Positions 21,801-33,690 are shown, counted from the first letter of the stretch. The stretch: 64,000 nt of DNA from Cherax quadricarinatus (GCF_038502225.1 NC_091357.1:11690647-11754646), one strand, 5' to 3'. Numbers and translations: made by a program. The notes: generated by a model from the sequence alone, not told the origin.

Positions 21801-22720
21801 AGGTACAACGGAGGTAGCCTTTACCTCTTAAGCTAAATTTAAATCTTTTAGCCTTGGTATAACCTTGCAAATTGTACCCTTCACGCTAGAGGATTGTATG
21901 AGAGACTATAAAAGGCTGTGTGTTCAATGTGGCGGAAACACCGTACCGCCATGCCAGTGGTTGCTTATTCACTGAGTGGATGAAGATACACAAGGTTCAA
22001 AGACCCACGTCAAACATGGATGTGCTAACAAAAGCTCATTAATTACTAGTGTAATTAACTACCCCTATTTTTAATTTGCATTAAGACTACTATTTTTTTT
22101 TTAACTTTTTAGTAAGCCTACAATTTTATTTCGTTTAAATGAACAGACCAGAACTACCCGCCTCCAGATAATTTAATTACAAGACTTTTCCCCATAATGC
22201 AATTAACGCAAGGTAAAGGGATACATTCCCCGTTTTAAAAAAAAAAAAAAAAAAGTTTCCTTACACCTGCCCAACACGGGTACCTGTGTTACTTTGTGGG
22301 TTGCATCCAGGGTGGGGGGGGAATGAATTAGAAAACTCTGGTTCTTAAATGTGTAAAAAAAAAAATCAGGAATTCAAGTGTTCAGTAAAAGGTATACGCG
22401 TATCCAAATTCACATCGCTTGTGCTCTTGCCTGGAGCAGTTTTAAGCGTTTCATTCAATGCAGGATAGGTATCAGGTAGGCATCAGGTAGAAGAGTTTAC
22501 TGCCCGCACAGATGAAAAGCATTCCTACTCCAGAGAAAATTAAAAGTGAAAGATGGAGAGTTTAGTCCCAACCCTACACTGTTATAACGTACTTAATATA
22601 AAATAAACCCAATGAAAAGCAGATGCCATAGTCACAATACAACACTTAACATCCCGGGGCCTAATCAACATTACTAGCAGAAATTAAGTGAAAATCACTA
22701 CATGCAGGTATCAGATCGAC
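18801..22720. other. 3.9 kb region with no supported gene
   Basis: AT-rich, with homopolymer runs (for example poly-A at 22238-22254) and no coding frame with recognisable features. A TATA-like ctataaaagg lies on the plus strand at about 21906-21916, but no exon can be attached to it. An ORF on the minus strand at 19371-19605 has no recognisable motif and is not called. Confidence 0.45.
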
Positions 22721-22726
22721 GTTATA

Positions 22727-22835
22727 GGCCAGTGGGCCTATAGCAGCAACAGCCTGGTTGATTAGGCAACCACCGGAAAACTTTGGCCCCAGGCCGGGAT
22801 GCGGGAGTAGGGAGACTAGACCGGTCCCAGGTATA
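22727..22835 (+). mobile_element. Short LINE-B 3' end fragment
   Basis: The block gcagcaacagcctggttgat followed by a diverged ggccgggatgcgggag and gtcccaggta corresponds to the end of the LINE-B coding region and its 3' terminus. Confidence 0.5.
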
Positions 22836-23671
22836 TTACATGTGTATCTAATGCTAAAAACTCCAATGGAATAAAAACACTAGGAAAGTAGTTGCCAGTC
22901 AAGGTAGGTCCCGGTACAAGGTGCGTCCTGCCCCCAATTACATAAAACAAACTAAAATACAAGTTGGGATAATATTGTTTCAATTTCCTGAACCATTATT
23001 CCTAAACCGCGATTCGTTCTGAAACTTTTCATTCTTACTTTTGAGGCTGTAGTTACCAGGTGGTGAAGATGGATGGAAAAAAGCAAGCCCCCAACTCCCA
23101 TCTACCTCACCCACCCACCTATCAGACGCTCTCCACATGGCCGGCTAAGCTGGTTATGAGTCAGTCCCAGAAAGCTTTATGTGGGCCTGGTGCTCCATTA
23201 GCCTCTGAATGCCACTTAAAGCATTACCACGTTGTAGAGCTCCATATCTATGGTGAACGTATTTAGCAACAATCTCTTCACGAGTTAATTTCACTAAAGA
23301 GTAAACATTTCTCAAAGTAAAGGTCACCACCTGGTAGTGGAAGGGGTTGTTTACTTATTCACCCCCACGTACACTCGCTACAACGTCACGAGCTTCCAAA
23401 GTACAGGGGGTACAGATTTCCTTTGAAGTCTTCATGCTATCATGCATTTTGATGGCTTTTTATGGATGTCTACCTCAACCAACAAAATCAACGCTCTGGA
23501 GGTTATTTATGCCCGGTTTCGGCTGGGTTAAATATATATTTCTGATTTTGAAGCATCAGATGTCGAGAAAACACTAAAGGCATTCCTGACTGAAGGATGT
23601 ACTTAAGTAGGGACACTGAATTTAAGGAACCCTAAATGATACCGATTATTTGCGTGTTACTTGGCACTTTG
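22836..23671. other. Non-coding stretch upstream of LINE-C
   Basis: No gene signature. The ORF at 23060-23266 is proline and lysine rich without recognisable homology and is not called. Confidence 0.45.
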
Positions 23672-24777
23672 TAAATGAAATCAGAGTGGGGAAGCGTCAC
23701 GAGCGGTGTTCCACAGGGGTCAGTGTTGGGCCCCCTGCTGTTCACAATCTACATAAACGACATAGATGAGGGCATAAAGAGCGACATCGGCAAGTTTGCC
23801 GATGACACCAAAATAGGCCGTCGAATTCATTCTGACGAGGACATTCGAGCACTCCAGGAAGATTTGAATAGACTGATGCAGTGGTCGGAGAAGTGGCAGA
23901 TGCAGTTTAATATAGACAAATGCAAAGTTCTAAATGTTGGACAGGACAATAACCATGCCACATATAAACTAAATAATGTAGATCTTAATATTACGGATTG
24001 CGAAAAAGATTTAGGAGTTCTGGTTAGCAGTAATCTGAAACCAAGACAACAGTGCATAAGTGTTCGCAATAAAGCTAATAGAATCCTTGGCTTCATATCA
24101 AGAAGCATAAATAATAGGAGTCCTCAGGTTGTTCTTCAACTCTATACATCCTTGGTTAGGCCTCATTTAGATTATGCTGCACAGTTTTGGTCACCGTATT
24201 ACAGAATGGATATAAATTCTCTGGAAAATGTACAAAGGAGGATGACAAAGATGATCCCATGTATCAGAAACCTTCCCTATGAGGATAGACTAAGGGCCCT
24301 GAAACTGCACTCTCTAGAAAGACGTAGAATTAGGGGGGATATGATTGAGGTTTATAAGTGGAAGACAGGAATAAAGGGGATGTAAATAGTGTGCTGATAA
24401 TATCTAGCCTAGACAGGACTCGCAGCAATGGTTTTAAGTTGGAAAAATTCAGATTCAGGAGGGATATAGGAAAGTACTGGTTTGGTAATAGAGTTGTGGA
24501 TGAGTGGAACAAACTCCCAAGTACCGTTATAGAGGCCAGAACGTTGTGTAGCTTTAAAAATAGGTTGGATAAATACATGAGTAGATGTGGGTGGGTGTGA
24601 GTTAGACCTGATAGCTTGTGCTAACGGGTCGGTTGCCGTGTTCCTCCCTTGAGTCAATGTGACCTGACCTGACTAGGTTGGGTGCATTGGCTTAAGCCGG
24701 TAGGGACTTGGACCTGCCTCGCATGGGCCAGTAGGCCTTCTGCAGTGTTCCTTCGTTCTTATGTTCTTATGTTCTTA
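23672..24777 (+). mobile_element. LINE-C (CR1/L2-like), 5'-truncated, with octamer tail
   Basis: The copy begins inside the RT at SEWGSVTSGVPQGSVLGPLLF and extends to a 3' UTR. It ends in repeated gttcttat units (about 24754-24777). Palm motif B and the catalytic KFADDTKIG block are present. A second copy of the same family on the minus strand (30587-31359) has the same tail. No convincing target-site duplication was found at this copy. Confidence 0.88.
23675..24600 (+). pseudogene. LINE-C reverse transcriptase C-terminus with a 4-nt deletion
   Basis: Open from 23675 to 24385 with TSGVPQGSVLGPLLFTIYIN (motif B), FADDTKIGRRIHS (motif C), EKDLGVLVSSNL, and the thumb block YEDRLRALKLHSLERRRIRG. 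At about 24370 the sequence reads ggaataaagggg. The minus-strand copy has ggaataaataaagggg, so four bases are missing here and the frame shifts. The C-terminal piece continues in another frame at 24358-24600 (NKGDVNSVL to LDKYMSRCGWV). Comparison of the two copies in this window therefore pinpoints the lesion. Motif A and the endonuclease are lost by truncation. Confidence 0.87.
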
Positions 24778-24779
24778 AG

Positions 24780-27700
24780 AACTCTGACTCAATGCCAAAG
24801 CGATCAAATTTCAAAACCTACCCACAGGTTGGGTACGGGGTGCATATAGCTATCAAAAACTGACCCAGGAAAGTCTCACATGCAGAGTTAATGCATAGCT
24901 TAGACCAGTACAGCATTGTAGTTATGGGGAAAACTTTGCAACAAGAATTGTGTAGTTTATATTCAACGTGAAGTTTAGGCTTTAACCAAATGTAATACCA
25001 GTGTCAGATTCCTTTAAAATTACTAATGAACCGTTATGAATATTACCTTTATTTTTAAAACTAGTTAGATTAGCTGCCTAAACACTAAAGTTCACACACT
25101 GCTCCCAGAACGTCATTACTGGTTATACTGCCAATCTCTGTCTAACAAGTTTAAATTAAAGGCATGCACAAATCTTGCCGCTATACTACAGATTGCAAAG
25201 GTTATAACCTGCCTCCATAAGACTTCAGGGACACTCCCACTTTCCCTAGATCAGCACTGATAAAGTTACGTACCTTGTGCCTATACTGTAGGCAGTCAGC
25301 AGCACAATTTTCTAATAGTGTGCGTGTGGAAAGTCCTTGCACCTCGCTCACCTTGTCCATCAAGACAATCCAGAATCAGATAAACATGCCATACCTTTAT
25401 GTCTAAGGCTTAGTGTTTTCCTACGCCCTGTGCCCAGTCTTGGGTCAGGCTTCTTTGGTGCAGCAACAAGCCTGGTCAACCAAACCACTGCTTCTGGTGG
25501 CCCTCTGGCCCACGTCAGACTGGTTGATGCATCACTTACCGAGTTTCCTCCAAGATTTCTATTTGTTCAGCGTTTAATATCTGAAGATGCTGAATACTAG
25601 AGACCACGGATGTTGTTACAATGTATAATATCTGGAGGGCAAGGGTCAGATTCAGTTACGTAGGTCAAAGTGAAGTAGGTTAATAAATTTGCAAGTGCCC
25701 TAATATTTTTTTTTCAAGTCAAATATGGAGTGAAAGCGACAAAGATCACACAAGGGTGGTAATGATGACCCTATTAAGAGCTCGTCTCTCCTGCCTGTTT
25801 TGTATATAATTAACCAATTTACATCCCCCCCCCTTTCCTTTTCACTGCGTTTGTGAACTTGGTGCAACGTAGAAAATAATCACTATGCAACTGACTATCT
25901 CCCACAAATTACTCATTTTATGCATTATAAAAGTTCTTAAGATCAGTTATTGGAGATTTTTTTCCGTATGGCGTCCCATATTGTATTCTCAACGTGTTAT
26001 CTCTGATCAATTTTCTGCATATATTACGCGTGCATTTACACCTTTTCACGGAGGGTTAGAGTCCACCCGAGATTTTAATTACCATGTAATGACTCCACAG
26101 GACCTGAATTGACTTTAAATTCCTTTGCTTATTTAAATTTAATAAAACATCACCGTACCCCACCACTCTCCCTCCAAGTCTCCGACTCGGCCGACAAGGT
26201 ACGAAAACCATCTTAGATTAGGTAAGGTTTGTCGAGAAACAAGACAAGTGTTTAATGAAGAGAGTCAGTTATGATGACCCACAGCTGGAGGGTTTGGTCA
26301 TCTGACCGAGGTCTTGGTGGTTTACCGGGTCACCCCCTTTAAAAATTTGGTTATGATTATAACCACATAACGTCAAAAACCATCTTGTGTGACGATGTAA
26401 CTATCAAATACAATAGCCGTTCAAAACTTTCAATGTTACATATATTTAGTCCCCTTGACTTAAGAAATCGTAATGACACGATTGCAAATAAACCGCGGGT
26501 TCAATCCCGGCCGGGGGTATGGTTTAGTCCCCTTTAATGATACCTTCAGGCCCGTGAAGCACTCCAAGGCAATGGAGCTACACTACTTTTCCTTAGATCG
26601 AACGTGACTGACCAGGCGCTTTTACGACACCTACGGATTTGGTAGTTCCCTACGAAATTAAGATAAATCACACGAAAAACTTTCAACTAAAAAAATAAAT
26701 TCGGCTGCTAAAATACTACAGCTTTAGTGCCCGTACCTAACTATACTAATTCGAACACTGGTACAGGTGAATTCCAAATTTGAATTTATTTTATACGCAC
26801 TGCAAAGTCGCTAACTGATTTTAATTTTCCTCATGCGACTTTACAGCCTACGCCATTAAAGAATATGCATTAGCTACTAGCTATCCAAACAGTTGGAAAT
26901 AAAGTACGGTAGCAAGCCTAAGTCAGTGGCACATAGGTAGAGGCGCATCATGAATATTTATGTTATGGCAAAATTACCGAGAAAGTCTACCGCCTTTTAA
27001 GGCGGTTCAATAAGGCATCCAGGTAACGGCAGTCAGTTCAAGAGATTTATTTTCTCACGCAGTCTAACTTCAGCTTGGTATTCAATTATATGTACTACCA
27101 AGATTTAAAAAACCTACCTTTTGTTGAAGGGATACTTGATTAGTACCGTTTCAAATTTGTACGTAGACTATTTACAATGTCCTAAACATTTCTTTAAAAG
27201 GTATTCCCACGTCAATCTTCCATTTTAATTTTATTTGTTCCTCTCCCGACAGTGAAGACTAGAAAAAAAATCTACCCAAATGACAAAAAAAAAGGGGGGG
27301 GGGCAGGCTTTTAAAATTTTTATACCATGTGATGCTATAAACCCGTCAATGTCAAAATGGAGTAAAGCTAGAGCTTATTTCCGGTTATCACTAGATGGGC
27401 AAATAATTAGCGTCAACATAGCAATAAGAAAAGCCTAATCAGAATTAAAGTGAACGATAACGCCAAGCCTGAGTACTGTAGTAGTCTGGACACATGAAAA
27501 ATTTAACACGACAGCACAACAGATCATTTAGTTTATTTACGTGTACATTTTTTTACAATTACGCTTTTATTGCAATTGATAAAAAGTATCTTGCCCTAAT
27601 TTATACAACCCAAATGAATGGATCCGGAACAAGAAAGTTACCAAGGGCTGCTACTACGACTAACATCAGCCGGGAAGGTAGACTTCATCCGTTAACCACT

Positions 27701-27860
27701 GAGTCATGACCCAGGCACACCACGCGGGTCTGTCGCTAGTACCAGGTATCGATTTCTGGCTGCTGCTGGTTCTTACGCCCCTCTTCCTCGCCGGCCGTAC
27801 ACAGTCTGTTCTTAACGATTTCCCTCTCTTCCTGGCCATCGTCAACATCCCAGCCTAAAC
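24780..27860. other. 3.1 kb region with no supported gene
   Basis: AT-rich, no recognisable coding segment. A possible LINE-B remnant lies at 25430-25550 (caacaagcctggtcaacc) and a tRNA-like B box at 26497-26510, listed separately. A poly-G run with adjacent poly-A lies at about 27284-27302. Confidence 0.45.
26470..26640 (+). repeat. Possible tRNA-derived SINE (B-box-like motif)
   Basis: gggttcaatcccgg at 26497-26510 resembles an RNA polymerase III B box, followed by ccgggggtatggtttagtcc. The A box is not clear. It is called only as a possible SINE head. Confidence 0.35.
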
Positions 27861-27869
27861 ACGTGGCCA

Positions 27870-28470
27870 CATGCCTTACCTGGAATGTTCCGGGGGGCCA
27901 TCGCTCCCGCGGACCTGTCCATTACCAGGCCTTGATCAACCAGGCTGCTGCTGCTGCTGGTCTCGGTCCAACATACGAACCACAGCCCAGCTGCCAGAAA
28001 GACTTTAGAAACCTATCCAGTTCTCTGGACAGCCAGGAACCTACTGGTAATCCCCTATTATGTATGATGGTAGACATAGGCCCTTTATACATTCTCAGTA
28101 CTCAGCACCACTGCTTATTAGGGGTATATTGCCTAGTCTACCGGACACTCTGTAAAAAGCGAGTTTTGTGCAGATTTGGGACCAGTGTCCTCTACGATTT
28201 TTCAAGTATAAATAATGATGCATCTTTCTCGCCTACGTTCCAGCGAGTACAAGTCAAGGGACTTCAAAAGTTTCCAGTAATTACGGGGCTTGACAGGACT
28301 TTCAAGTGCAGTGGAAGTTCCCTGCACATTCTCTAGATCCGCAGTTTCGCCTGCCTTAAAACTCAGCGTACAGAAATATTCCAGAAGCCTAGAGAACTAA
28401 TGACAGGTTCAGCATTGGCTTGGTATCCCTTGTTTTGAAGAATCTCAACCATACTAATTAGTATCCTTAC
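27870..28470 (-). mobile_element. LINE-B copy, degenerate
   Basis: The plus sequence starts with ttacctggaatgttcc and the ccaggccttgatcaaccagg block. It then follows the whole LINE-B C-terminal segment on the minus strand, including the equivalents of the ERRR and ENVQRTF regions, as in 39118-39740. Numerous stops and indels are present. The plus ORF at 27863-28336 is a shadow of this element. Confidence 0.7.
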
Positions 28471-29290
28471 AGTTGTGATACTGATCCCAGGTGAGATCCT
28501 CCGACATTATCAAAAGTGCGTCAATTTCTCACTTTGGGGTTAGGAGTCAAACTCAAGTTCTAGCTTTATTTCAAGTTGTCCTTAGATAGTAACATCCCAA
28601 GCTAAATAAGTGGCAACACGTCTTCCATCCCATGCTAAATGTGGCCACTCCTTCCACCCATCCCAGCTACCAAACTGTTGCAGATTATGCGCCAAGCCAC
28701 TTCTGCTGGGAGGTAGTCTTACATTTGGGTACATTGGGGACTAAGAGTAAGTTGCAGCCAAATTACTCGAAAGAGAAAAAGGGGGCGGGTGTGGAGCCCT
28801 TTACAATTTTTATTTATCCAAAAAATTCTTACTGGCGACTGCCAAAAATAATTTTCTTTAAAACTGATTAAAAGCTAAACCTAACATCAGTAATTACGAA
28901 AGACTTTTAGAATACTAAACCTGAGCAGCAGACCGCAAAAACCAAGTTAGGTCATAAAAGTCATATTGGACCATTATTTTAAATAATTTTTTCACATCCA
29001 TTAAGCAATTCATTCAATTATGCTGTGACCGAGGTTAAAACCTCAGCCACTGACCTTCTCAACCTTAATATTGAACAGAATATAGTCATTATCGTGATGC
29101 ACTATATACAATGTGAATACCTAGCCGAGGAGAGTATATTAATGATACAAAGAACATAAGAATGAACATTACTGGAGTGATAATGTCAGAGGATCTTGCT
29201 TCCAAGGACCACAACATATTTCAACCACGAGGAAAATGACAGGATGGATAACAAGAACTTTGGAAAGTAAGATACAAAGCTTCTCTAGAC
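28471..29290. other. Non-coding stretch between LINE-B copies
   Basis: No supported gene. agaacataagaatgaac at about 29153-29170 resembles the LINE-C tail octamer on the minus strand and may be the end of another decayed copy. Confidence 0.4.
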
Positions 29291-29299
29291 AACATTTCT

Positions 29300-29770
29300 G
29301 TAATCTGGCAGACCCTTTCTAGGTGGATGAAACTGTACGCCTTGAGAATGTACAGAACCTGCACTGCACGCAGAAGTTAAGCACCTAAAATTACTGGGAG
29401 CGTTGGAAGTCACTAACTGTACTCTGGAACACAGGTGAGGAAATTAACGTATACCTCTAAAATCCTAGAAGGATTGGTCCCAAATCTGCATACTGCATTC
29501 TGTGTAAAGTACCCCCAATCAAAACCAGAAAAGTAGAAGAGGTCGAAGATTTCAACAGCCACCGACCTTACATAAAGGGGATTAACAGACTTCTTGCTGT
29601 ATTTAAAAGGGAACCTGATACGTTCAAATCGGTTCCCGATCAGCCGAGCTGTGGTTCCTACGTTGGAAAGTGTGCGGCCAGTAGTAACAGCGAGATTGAG
29701 TAGCCTAATCCACAAGGCGGCCTGGTCTGGGGCCGGGCCGCATGGGCGTTGACCCGAAAACATCCTTCAG
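29300..29770 (+). mobile_element. LINE-B copy, degenerate
   Basis: Plus-oriented LINE-B remnant whose end reads tcggttcccgatcagccgag, then the ggccgggccgcatgggcg block and catccttcaggtat, matching the SVPDQPGC to TGPRGR region and 3' terminus of the family. Upstream parts are strongly diverged. Confidence 0.65.
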
Positions 29771-29817
29771 GTATCCTTCAAGCAGTAGGAATATTGCTCC
29801 ATGCTAGTCAGGCCCAA

Positions 29818-29965
29818 CTCTTCTAACCACACCCACTTATACTCGTCCAACCTACTGTATACTTGCTACTCAAAGGTCCTGTCCCTAATGAAGCTAGGTG
29901 GGAGTTCGTTCTACACTACAACTTGCGAAACCAGTACCTCCCTGTATCCCTCCCATATCTAATTA
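29818..29965 (-). mobile_element. LINE-C C-terminal fragment, degenerate
   Basis: Matches the minus LINE-C copy over the VVDEWNKLPSTV to LDKY region: cacacccacttatactcgtc, gtgggagttcgttc and gcgaaaccagtacctccctg align in order with 30760-30900. No open frame remains. Confidence 0.55.
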
Positions 29966-29974
29966 GCTCGCATT

Positions 29975-30225
29975 ACACTCATGGGGGAGTGTTTATCCCA
30001 TAGGGGGATCAGAGCCTGGGAAATGGGATGCATTCTGGTTTGATCCGGGGGAAGAGCACAAGCGTAATTTCTTGGATCACGAGCCCCTCACCGGAACCAA
30101 GAAAATTCCCTAGGGAAGAGTCCTGTCTTTAGATAATTTCAACGTCATTTACATCCCTTTTGTTTCCATTTATATTATAATCATAATTAAGCGCTAAACC
30201 CGCAAGGGTTATTCAATTTATAAAG
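29975..30225 (-). repeat. R-type retroposon, degenerate
   Basis: Contains gggggatcagagcctggg, ttcttggatcacgagcccct and, after a break, aattaagcgctaaacccgc (about 30186-30205). These match the R consensus visible at 40370-42130. Confidence 0.6.
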
Positions 30226-30586
30226 GTGCTTTAATCGATAATTTCAACGTCATTTTGTGTTAACGTTTTCCATTTTTGAAGTTGCTTTAGTCATATCCCT
30301 CGTAATTCTACCTCATTCCAGCGAGTGAAAATTCAGTACCTTCACCCTTTCTGCGTACGAAAGACTTCTGATACGATATCAACCTAGTCATCCTTCTCTG
30401 CAGATAAACATGAGTCTTATATCCACTGGATGCTTGACCACTTAACAGGTCACGCGACAAACCAGTGTCAGGAAATGTTTCCTGGCGAACAAAACTACCT
30501 CCGCCGACCATCTGTTTGTACAGGCTAATATAACAAAAGTTAAAAGAGGGCAGGACTCAAGGTGGGGGGCTACTCTCGTAGATAAG

Positions 30587-31359
30587 AACACAAGAACGAA
30601 GGAACACTGCAGAAGGCCTACTGGCCCATGCGAGGCAGGTCCAAGTCTCCTACCGGCTTAAGCCAATGCACCCAACCTAGTCAGGTCAGGTCACATTGAC
30701 TTAAGGGAGGAACACGGCAACCGACCTGGTAGCACAAGCTATCAGGTCTAACTCACACCCACCCACATCTACTCGTGTATTTATCCAACCTATTTTTAAA
30801 GCTACACAACGTTCTGGCCTCTATAACGGTACTTGGGAGTTTGTTCCACTCATCCACAACTCTATTACCAAACCAGTACTTTCCTATATCCTTCCTGAAT
30901 CTGAATTTTTCCAACTTAAAACCATTGCTGCGAGTCCTGTCTAGGCTAGATATTTTCAGCACACTATTTACATCCCCTTTATTTATTCCTGTCTTCCATT
31001 TATACACCTCAATCATATCCCCCCTAATTCTACGTCTTTCTAGAGAGTGCAGTTTCAGGGCCCTTAGTCTATCCTCATAGGGAAGGTTTCTGATACATGG
31101 GATCAACTTTGTCATCCTCCTTTGTACATTTTCCAGAGAATTTATATCCATTCTGTAATACGGTGACAAACTGTGCAGCATAATTTAAATGAGGCCTAAC
31201 CAAGGATGTATAGAGTTGAAGAACAACCTGAGGACTCCTATTATTTATGCTTCTTGATATGAAGCCAAGGATTCTATTAGCTTTATTGCGAACACTTATG
31301 CACTGTTGTCTTGGTTTCAGATTACTGCTAACCAGAACTCCTAAATCTTTTTCGCAATC
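30587..31359 (-). mobile_element. LINE-C copy, 5'-truncated, with 10-bp target duplication
   Basis: Minus-oriented copy from the octamer tail (ataagaacacaagaacgaag, low-coordinate end) to the abrupt 5' end in the DCEKDLG region. It is flanked by cgtagataag at 30577-30586 and again at 31360-31369, a perfect 10-bp target-site duplication. The C-terminal frame 30753-31181 (RMDINSLENVQRRMTKLIP to SRCGWV) is open, whereas the N-terminal junction near 31180 is shifted. Close similarity to the 23672 copy and the intact duplication indicate a recent insertion. Confidence 0.9.
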
Positions 31360-31369
31360 CGTAGATAAG

Positions 31370-31734
31370 GGGAGCAGGACAGGTAGGCGGGATAATATGG
31401 ATGAATGGAGAGGGATATTTGCAGAGAGGAAGAGAAAAAGGGACAGGCTGGTTATTGTGGGCCCAGGTGGTGTTATTATAATGAAGGGGTGGGCTAAAAG
31501 GGGGTAGAGTTGAAGAGTTCCGAGGGTGGAAAGAAGAATGGGAAGGTTGGGTGTGGAAGTGGAGGGGGGGGGGGCTGTATAAGGTAGCACCGAAGATTGA
31601 GGGAGAATGACTCGACACCCCGCCCCCACCATACCCTCCCTCCCCCAACATCCGCATTACACGACAACGGGGAAGTGCCGAGTGAGGATTTTAGTCAATA
31701 GTGTTACTATGTAAACGTACGAGAAGGCTTAGGA
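31370..31734. other. Purine-rich stretch, no gene
   Basis: A strongly G/A-biased plus strand (ggggg runs at 31561-31573) follows the LINE-C insertion. The long frames here are products of the base bias. No gene is supported. Confidence 0.45.
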
Positions 31735-31870
31735 TTCATAGGGAAGAACGGTAAACCTATACGAGTCATACAGCACACGAGTTTAAAGGAAAATCAGGCT
31801 GAATCCAAGAAAGGACAAACCCAGTAACTTGAATCAAGAGCACTTTACCGATATCAGTTCCCCAACCCAT
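31735..31870 (-). repeat. R-type retroposon remnant
   Basis: gagtcatacagcacacgag, aatcaggctgaatccaag and gaatcaagagcac occur in the order seen in R elements, at high divergence. Confidence 0.45.
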
Positions 31871-32568
31871 TATTAGTAATTCGCAAAATACTAATAAACT
31901 TCACTGCAGCTAGCGATCCAAAAATACCCTAACAACGGAGCTCAACGTAAACTTTAGTCTGCTAGTATTTCACATCTTTAAACATTAAAGCAGTAACGGC
32001 TGAAACTGGAGCAAGACTGAAGGTTCCAGGAGCACGAGAGGCCATCTTAAAGGTGATAAACCACTACTACAGTTGTCACTTAAGAGTGTATACATTATAC
32101 ATCAAGCAGCACGTCATGTTATTACACTTTTCATACATATACCCAATTAAGCCTAACTTTTCAACCATAGTAAAACTTTTCTACAGATTCTTCCCAGATT
32201 TAAAAGTAAAGAATGTATTAAACCATCTGGAGTGTTTAGAATAAGGAATACCGTAAACTTCAGCAAAACTAATTGACAGCATCACTAGACAATACCATAG
32301 CATTTTGCCGCCAGATTAATACTCATTGTCAACATATTTTCCCTCTTACGGCTGAAGTAAATTACTTTCTTCATAGCTTAAAAAACGCCGAAGGAATATA
32401 AATAACAGTGGAATAACATCAATCAAGCCAATATTAATTATTTAAAGTGGGCGAGAACCAGCTGATCCCAGCCCCACAACACGTGATCCTCCATTACCCA
32501 TACTTATAAGTGTTATAGCCCTTAATTTTAACAACTTTGCTATTGCCTGTACAGAGTAGCATACGTAC
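31871..32568. other. Non-coding stretch left of the candidate first exon
   Basis: AT-rich. If the exon at 32569-32624 is real, this is the start of its first intron. No other feature is seen. Confidence 0.4.
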
Positions 32569-32624
32569 CTGCTACTGACACGTTGAGATTCACCAATACC
32601 GACAAACGTACTGGTTGAAGACAT
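32569..32624 (-). CDS. Candidate first coding exon of an unknown host gene
   Basis: On the minus strand, ATG at 32624-32622 has the context acaagATGT and opens 18 codons (MSSTSTFVGIGESQRVSS) plus two bases. They end at CAG followed by a strong donor-like GTACGTATG (intron from 32568 downwards). A TATA box and initiator-like sequence lie upstream at the expected spacing. Serine and threonine richness gives no functional clue and I do not recognise the protein. Downstream exons would lie to the left, inside or beyond the window; I could not identify any. The longer unspliced frame to 32442 simply reads into the intron. This is a structural prediction only. Confidence 0.45.
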
Positions 32625-32671
32625 CTTGTAGAGGATCAATGTCCTGCTGCTCCTCAACAACGCTGCTTCAC

Positions 32672-32712
32672 TCACACTGTTGATTTGCGCGCCAAAACTG
32701 GATCTATATAGC
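32672..32712 (-). promoter_or_regulatory. Candidate TATA promoter and initiator
   Basis: CTATATAGA on the minus strand (about 32702-32711) lies about 30 bp before an initiator-like TCAACAGT (about 32676-32684), and about 50-60 bp of leader then precedes the ATG at 32624. The spacing fits a focused arthropod core promoter. Confidence 0.45.
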
Positions 32713-33003
32713 GGCTAAACTGCCACTTATTCATATATTTCTCAATTTTAACCATGATATATCCCAACTGTTTGGTTACTTGTACGTTCTTTGGACCCGT
32801 ATTGAGATACAGAAGTTTATCTTAATAGAAACAATGTCGTTTAATGTAGATAAATGCAGTAATTTATTTGATAAATGGCATTACTGGCTGACTCACCCTG
32901 TACTGTGTCCGCTTTTATCATTTTCTCTAAAACATTTTGGCTTTTACAGAGAATGAATTTATTTCTTAGTTCATTCTAACAAACACTAATGATAAGACTA
33001 AAA

Positions 33004-33155
33004 GGAATTTATCCTGCTTATAGTAAGTAAGTAAGTAAGTTTATTCAGGTATACACAAATACAGTTACATAGAATTATCATACATAGCAGCATATGTGTA
33101 GAGAACGTGGGATAACCCAAAAAAGTCAGACAGTGACTTATTTCCATTGGGGTCC
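33004..33155 (-). repeat. TTAC-tailed retroposon 3' end
   Basis: On the minus strand, ccaatggaaataagtcactg leads to gtatacctgaataaactta and a (TTAC)n tail at 33004-33024. Related segments are at 33715-33850 and 33895-34005, and the tail alone is at 38426-38450. The family is not identified. Confidence 0.6.
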
Positions 33156-33559
33156 TTTATTAACCCGGGATATTAATAATCCACAATAAGCCAGTATTAT
33201 GGCTTACCCGTTGGTGTTAGGTTAGGTAAACTCTTCATAATATTTCATTTTTTTGTGCCTAGATACTGTGCTTCCTATAGGTTTTTTTATTATTATATAT
33301 TTTGTATATATAGCAAGTTGAAATGTTGAATCTAAATCTAAATCATTTGTTTCGCCCTCAGAACCACTGCACATTTTCCCAAATGAAGTTTATCTTATCT
33401 GTTTACTGCTACGTAACATAGGCAAAAAAAAAAAAAGTACCGCTAACCTAATCTTATATTAAGCCAGCGGAAGGTCTCAGTCAGATGACCAAAAATTCCA
33501 GTGGCGGGCCATTATATGAGTAAAACCCGCGTCAGGAAACACCTGTCCTGTTTCCTGAC

Positions 33560-33690
33560 GAATCTTATCTAACCTAACCATAATATGGGCAGCAAGTGCC
33601 AGGAGACCTGCCCGAGGCTCTTGCCCTGCCCGAGATTGAACCCTGGTCGTTTCGGTTATAAGCCCAATGCTCTAATTGTCGTAATACTTT
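33560..33690 (-). repeat. Possible tRNA-derived SINE
   Basis: On the minus strand, ttagagcattgggcttataa precedes cagggttcaatctcgggc, resembling the anticodon arm and B box of a tRNA-derived promoter. The A box is weak. Confidence 0.4.

Noticed and set aside
30753..31632. Two adjacent minus-strand ORFs as one host gene
   Set aside because: They are the LINE-C RT remnant plus purine-rich flank beyond the 5' truncation; the target duplication at 31360-31369 proves the border.
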